A program made the translations under genes and the position numbers. Of a DNA stretch of 44,883 nt, positions 42,901-44,883 are shown in pieces. The notes beneath the pieces are model-generated. The model did no database searches and was not told where the DNA came from. It saw only the letters and a list, made by a program, of their open reading frames with translations. Within the stretch, counting starts at the first letter, position 1. Each line of letters begins with the position of its first letter. The stretch lies in the NCBI GenBank assembly GCA_020431825.1, contig JAGQHN010000031.1, positions 1-44,883 on the forward strand, in the 5' to 3' direction. This DNA is from Trueperaceae bacterium (lineage in GTDB: Bacteria > Deinococcota > Deinococci > Deinococcales > Trueperaceae).

Positions 42901-43349
42901 AAACGGTTCTCTTTGACGGTCGCTCAGGTGAAGCCATCGCCGCGCCCATTGTGGTTGGTGTGATGTACGTTATGAAGCTTTACCATATGGTTGAAGATAA
43001 AATGCATGCGCGCTCAACCGGCCCTTACTCACTGATTACGCAGCAACCTCTGGGGGGCAAAGCCCAGTTTGGTGGTCAGCGTCTGGGTGAAATGGAATGC
43101 TGGGCGCTTCAGGCTCACGGTGCTGCTTTTACCCTTCAAGAAATGCTTACGATTAAATCAGATGACATTGATGGTCGTAACGCTGCTTATGAGGCAATTG
43201 TTAAGGGTAACGACGTACTCGAGCCAACCATCCCAGAATCCTTTAAAGTGCTGGTAAAAGAGCTGCACTCCTTAGGCTTAGATGTACAAATTCTGGATAA
43301 CAATGACCGAGTCATTAATATTTTTGATGAATCAGGACGGGGAAAATAG
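39975..43349 (+). CDS. rpoB: DNA-directed RNA polymerase subunit beta
   Basis: A 1124-residue beta subunit from the ATG at 39975. An in-frame GTG two codons earlier is less likely because it overlaps the AAGGGG ribosome binding site. The sequence is close to Deinococcus RpoB throughout. The rifampicin pocket reads SQLSQFKDQVNPLSELRHKR then RISALGPGG, with Lys at the third position after SQF as is usual in this phylum and no typical resistance change visible. The C-terminal clamp includes KLANRHGNKGVV and QPLGGKAQFGGQRLGEME. It is followed by rpoC after a 52-bp gap. Confidence 0.98.
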   Translation: MRKIEAFGSIKEVIDLPNLTNIQIKSYEKFLQRHVSAPERQDVGLQAAFREVFPIDETERGRQAGLVLDFLEYTLAEPEFSPEECREKDLTYQAGLFAKLQLVHKDTGLIKEDQVFLGDLPIMTENGSFVVNGADRVIVSQIHRSPGVYFTSAPRGVGKVYTASIIPMPKRGPWIEVEFDNNNILWMKVNKRKFLFSLILRVFGMNDEQIRDLFKGHESLIEGTLENDESSNATVDEALLRLFTVLRPGDPPKVDKATNYLFSLLADTRRYDLGEAGRFKMNSKLGLEHKSSTLLGYEDGQFVDYGLIPTLQYLINLQAGAENYQEDDIDHLGNRRIRTVGELVADQIRVGLGRMARGVRERMLLGDPDAATPQKLVNNRPIVAALREFFGRSQLSQFKDQVNPLSELRHKRRISALGPGGLTRERAGFDVRDVHRTHYGRICPIETPEGANIGLITSLASFARVNELGFIEAPYRLVKDGRVTNEVVYMTAHIEDKYIIAQANTPLNDDGSFSTDLIVARNLGDPVFVSPEEVDYMDVSPKQIVSVPTSLIPFLEHDDANRALMGSNMQSQAVPLITTDAPFVGTGVEERVSRDSGTVMLSQVSGEVSYVDAKRIVVSTEKGVDHEHFLTRFQRSNQNTNADQRPIVVKGDKITEGQVIADGPASQNGRLALGKNILIAIMPFDGYNFEDAIVLSENLVRKDVFTSIHIEKYEKEARDTKLGPEKITRDIPGLSEAALRDLDEDGVVRIGAEVKQGDILVGHTSFKGETEPTPEERLLRSIFGEKAREVKDTSLRVPPGDGGIILRTVRFRRGDPGVELKPGVQEMVRVYIAQKRRLIEGDKLANRHGNKGVVAKILPPEDMPYLEDGTPVDLVFNPLGVPSRMNLGQILETHLGLAAYKHGVSYVTPVFDSATEDKIKGLLGDIADKEISERQDKGDTVDVREAKVLERATKLGVIADDLSIEDSQRSILRSGKTVLFDGRSGEAIAAPIVVGVMYVMKLYHMVEDKMHARSTGPYSLITQQPLGGKAQFGGQRLGEMECWALQAHGAAFTLQEMLTIKSDDIDGRNAAYEAIVKGNDVLEPTIPESFKVLVKELHSLGLDVQILDNNDRVINIFDESGRGK

Positions 43350-43401
43350 TGATTCAAGACATACATAATCCATCCCTAAACCAAGGCCAGAAGGGACAGC
43401 A

Positions 43402-44883
43402 ATGAGAGAATTTGATAAGGTACAAATCAGAATCGCTAGCCCCGATCAAATTCGTGGCTGGAGCTATGGTGAAGTCACCAAACCTGAAACCATTAACTAC
43501 CGCACTCTGAAACCTGAGCGTGACGGTCTCTTTGATGAGCGTATTTTTGGGCCAGAAAAGGACTATGAATGCGCCTGCGGTAAATATAAGCGTCAGCGTT
43601 TTGAAGGTAAGACCTGTGAGCGCTGCGGTGTTGAAGTCACCAAATCAACGGTGCGCCGTTACCGGATGGGGCATATCGAACTGGCAACTGCCTGTGCTCA
43701 TATCTGGTATGTAAAAGACATTCCAAGCAAAATTGGTGCTCTGTTAAATCTGTCAACCAGTCAGCTCGAGCAAGTCCTTTACTTTGCGAAATATGTGGTT
43801 ACTGACCCCATGGGTGCACTCAAAGACGGTCGTCCTTTAAGACGCGCTGATCTGTTAAGTGATGACGAGTACCGCATGCTGCGTTATGGTCGTCAGGATA
43901 CCTATACCGTTGCTGCCGGTGAAGATGTGATCATTGCCGATGGCGAGGCCGTTGAAGCAGGGCAGCAGCTTGCCAAAGGGGTTAAGTCTAAACTTGCTGG
44001 TATTGCACAATACCGTTTTCCTAGAAAGCTCATTTTTGATTATCAGGAAGCACGCGAAGCCAGTTTTACGGTGCCTGCTGCTAGCTGGATTGAAGAATCT
44101 AACTATGCCAGTGGTCAGCCTTTTGCTGATCTCGAGGCCGATCTCGAAATCAAAGCAAGCTCTGAGGGTGTCGTTGAACTGATTCCTATTGGCAACGAAG
44201 GCGGCGTTCTTAATATTCGTGATGTGGACGAGGATAAAATCACTGCGACCTACTTTATTCCTAAGGGTTTAGGTTTAGAAGTGGGTGACGGTGAGTTTGT
44301 TGAAGCAGGCACACTGCTTGCTAAAGCTACGGCAGGAAGCAAGCTAAGTATTCCTGGAGAAGCTACCGTTAAGCTCGAGAAAAGTAAAAAGCGTAGCGGC
44401 AACATGGATCTGAGCCTTGTTATTAACTGGGCCAGACAAGAAATTCATGACATTAATCCCACCATGCATGTCCTTGTCGGTGACGGTTCTGAGGTCTATG
44501 CTGGTCAAAAAGTTGTGGGTGCCATTGACGCCGCTCAAGAGATTGTCTCTGCTGCTGATGGGGTCGTTCACCTGGGCCAGCCTGCCAGCATTATTGTTTC
44601 CAGAGCACGCATTTATCCCTATCAAGATGAACCCATTGTGGTAAACGGTGACCGGGTTATGCCAGGGGATGATTTGGCCGATGATGGTCGTGTCAAGTCT
44701 GACATTTCTGGTCGCGTGGAAATAGATCTGGTACGCAGACAGGTTCGCCTGATTGAATCCTATGACTTTGAAGCGAAAATGGGTGCTGAAGCTATTCGTG
44801 AACTCCTTGACGCCATTGACATGAACATTCTTGAAAAAGAACTGGTCGATGAGATGGAAAGCCCTAGTCGCCACAAGCGAGCT
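43402..44883 (+). CDS. rpoC: DNA-directed RNA polymerase subunit beta' (partial, 3' end outside window)
   Basis: The first 494 codons of beta'. The N-terminal zinc ribbon is complete: Cys57, Cys59, Cys72 and Cys75 in CACG...CERC. After about residue 125 comes a long insertion of beta-rich repeats ([33 protein letters not shown]), the large lineage-specific insertion of Thermus/Deinococcus beta'. The conserved body resumes around residue 465 ([13 protein letters not shown]) before the window ends. The ATG at 43402 has AAGGGA seven bases upstream. The frame is open to the last base. Confidence 0.97.
   Translation, partial: MREFDKVQIRIASPDQIRGWSYGEVTKPETINYRTLKPERDGLFDERIFGPEKDYECACGKYKRQRFEGKTCERCGVEVTKSTVRRYRMGHIELATACAHIWYVKDIPSKIGALLNLSTSQLEQVLYFAKYVVTDPMGALKDGRPLRRADLLSDDEYRMLRYGRQDTYTVAAGEDVIIADGEAVEAGQQLAKGVKSKLAGIAQYRFPRKLIFDYQEAREASFTVPAASWIEESNYASGQPFADLEADLEIKASSEGVVELIPIGNEGGVLNIRDVDEDKITATYFIPKGLGLEVGDGEFVEAGTLLAKATAGSKLSIPGEATVKLEKSKKRSGNMDLSLVINWARQEIHDINPTMHVLVGDGSEVYAGQKVVGAIDAAQEIVSAADGVVHLGQPASIIVSRARIYPYQDEPIVVNGDRVMPGDDLADDGRVKSDISGRVEIDLVRRQVRLIESYDFEAKMGAEAIRELLDAIDMNILEKELVDEMESPSRHKRA

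Larger units (their letters stand above)
455..44379. repeat. Dispersed, highly iterated palindrome CTCGAG (about 105 copies)
   Basis: Reading the window by eye I counted about 105 copies of CTCGAG, one per roughly 430 bp. At just under 50% GC about 10 are expected. Counts per 5 kb from the left end are about 11, 14, 17, 6, 14, 15, 13, 6 and 9. Most copies lie in frame as CTC GAG (Leu-Glu) in genes of either strand. Others sit in the Ser-Ser frame (11730, 14299, 20256, 25403) or with Arg in the middle (25069, 25222, 33376, 42157), and some are intergenic (14737, 32010). Flanks tend to extend the palindrome to GCTCGAGC or GGCTCGAGCC. The function is unknown; see findings. Confidence 0.9.

Noticed and set aside
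455-44379. CTCGAG copies explained as targets of a local XhoI-like restriction system
   Set aside because: No restriction or methyltransferase gene of that kind is in the window, and active restriction normally depletes its site.
44344-44874. 176-codon open frame antisense to rpoC
   Set aside because: It lies wholly inside conserved rpoC and has no promoter or ribosome binding site.
1-44883. CRISPR arrays, tRNA or rRNA genes, insertion sequences, phage genes
   Set aside because: I looked for short regularly spaced repeats, tRNA T-loop motifs and transposase or integrase proteins and found none.

Overview
The window comes from a member of the Deinococcota (Deinococcus-Thermus). EF-Tu, RpoB and the start of RpoC closely follow the Deinococcus/Thermus forms, including the large N-terminal insertion in RpoC. 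The gene order rpsL-rpsG-fusA-tuf followed by rpmG-secE-nusG-rplK-rplA-rplJ-rplL-rpoB-rpoC fits, as does a bacillithiol-type YtxJ protein. Base composition is moderate (I estimate just under 50% GC), well below typical Deinococcus, so this is probably a lower-GC or uncultured lineage. Genus cannot be told from this window.

Layout. 1-12.8 kb is a mixed housekeeping and accessory region: a phosphoribosyltransferase-like protein, a MATE exporter, signal peptidase I, a large U32/RlhA-type protein, a molybdopterin oxidoreductase, an amidase, YtxJ, a nitroreductase, a MerR regulator, homoserine dehydrogenase and a possible 52-residue ORF. 12.8-19.9 kb holds a membrane-anchored PASTA protein with a kinase-like but non-catalytic N-terminus, a heterodimeric ABC exporter pair, an AT-rich XRE regulator with a near-consensus promoter and duplicated operator, and a secreted phospholipase A2-like protein. 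19.9-31.8 kb is metabolic: a GH13 glucosidase, a lactonase-family beta-propeller, RraA-family and cupin proteins, an ATP-grasp ligase, an M20 amidohydrolase, a Nudix hydrolase, a methyltransferase, an aminotransferase, an amine oxidase and an N-formylglutamate amidohydrolase-like enzyme. 31.8-44.9 kb is the fused str and rif cluster: ribosomal proteins, elongation factors, SecE, NusG and the RNA polymerase subunits. It has several leader RNAs, internal promoters and terminators, and rpoC runs off the end.

The most striking feature is not a gene. The palindrome CTCGAG occurs about 105 times in 44.9 kb, against about 10 expected from composition. It lies on both strands, in all three reading frames and in intergenic DNA, although most copies encode Leu-Glu. 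It resembles the HIP1 phenomenon of cyanobacteria with a different core. The copies are thin over the ABC exporter/XRE segment. Other points worth checking: an apparent CTG start for rpsL behind a leader with two mutually exclusive stems, a 19-21 bp dyad inside the rplJ promoter, an L33 protein that has lost one of four zinc cysteines, a codon-usage break inside tuf, and several promoters so close to the start codon that leaderless mRNAs are likely.

Genes are packed tightly. Several convergent neighbours overlap at their stop codons, and same-strand neighbours are often coupled by TGATG, TAATG or GTGA overlaps. I found no tRNA, rRNA, CRISPR array, transposase or integrase in the window.
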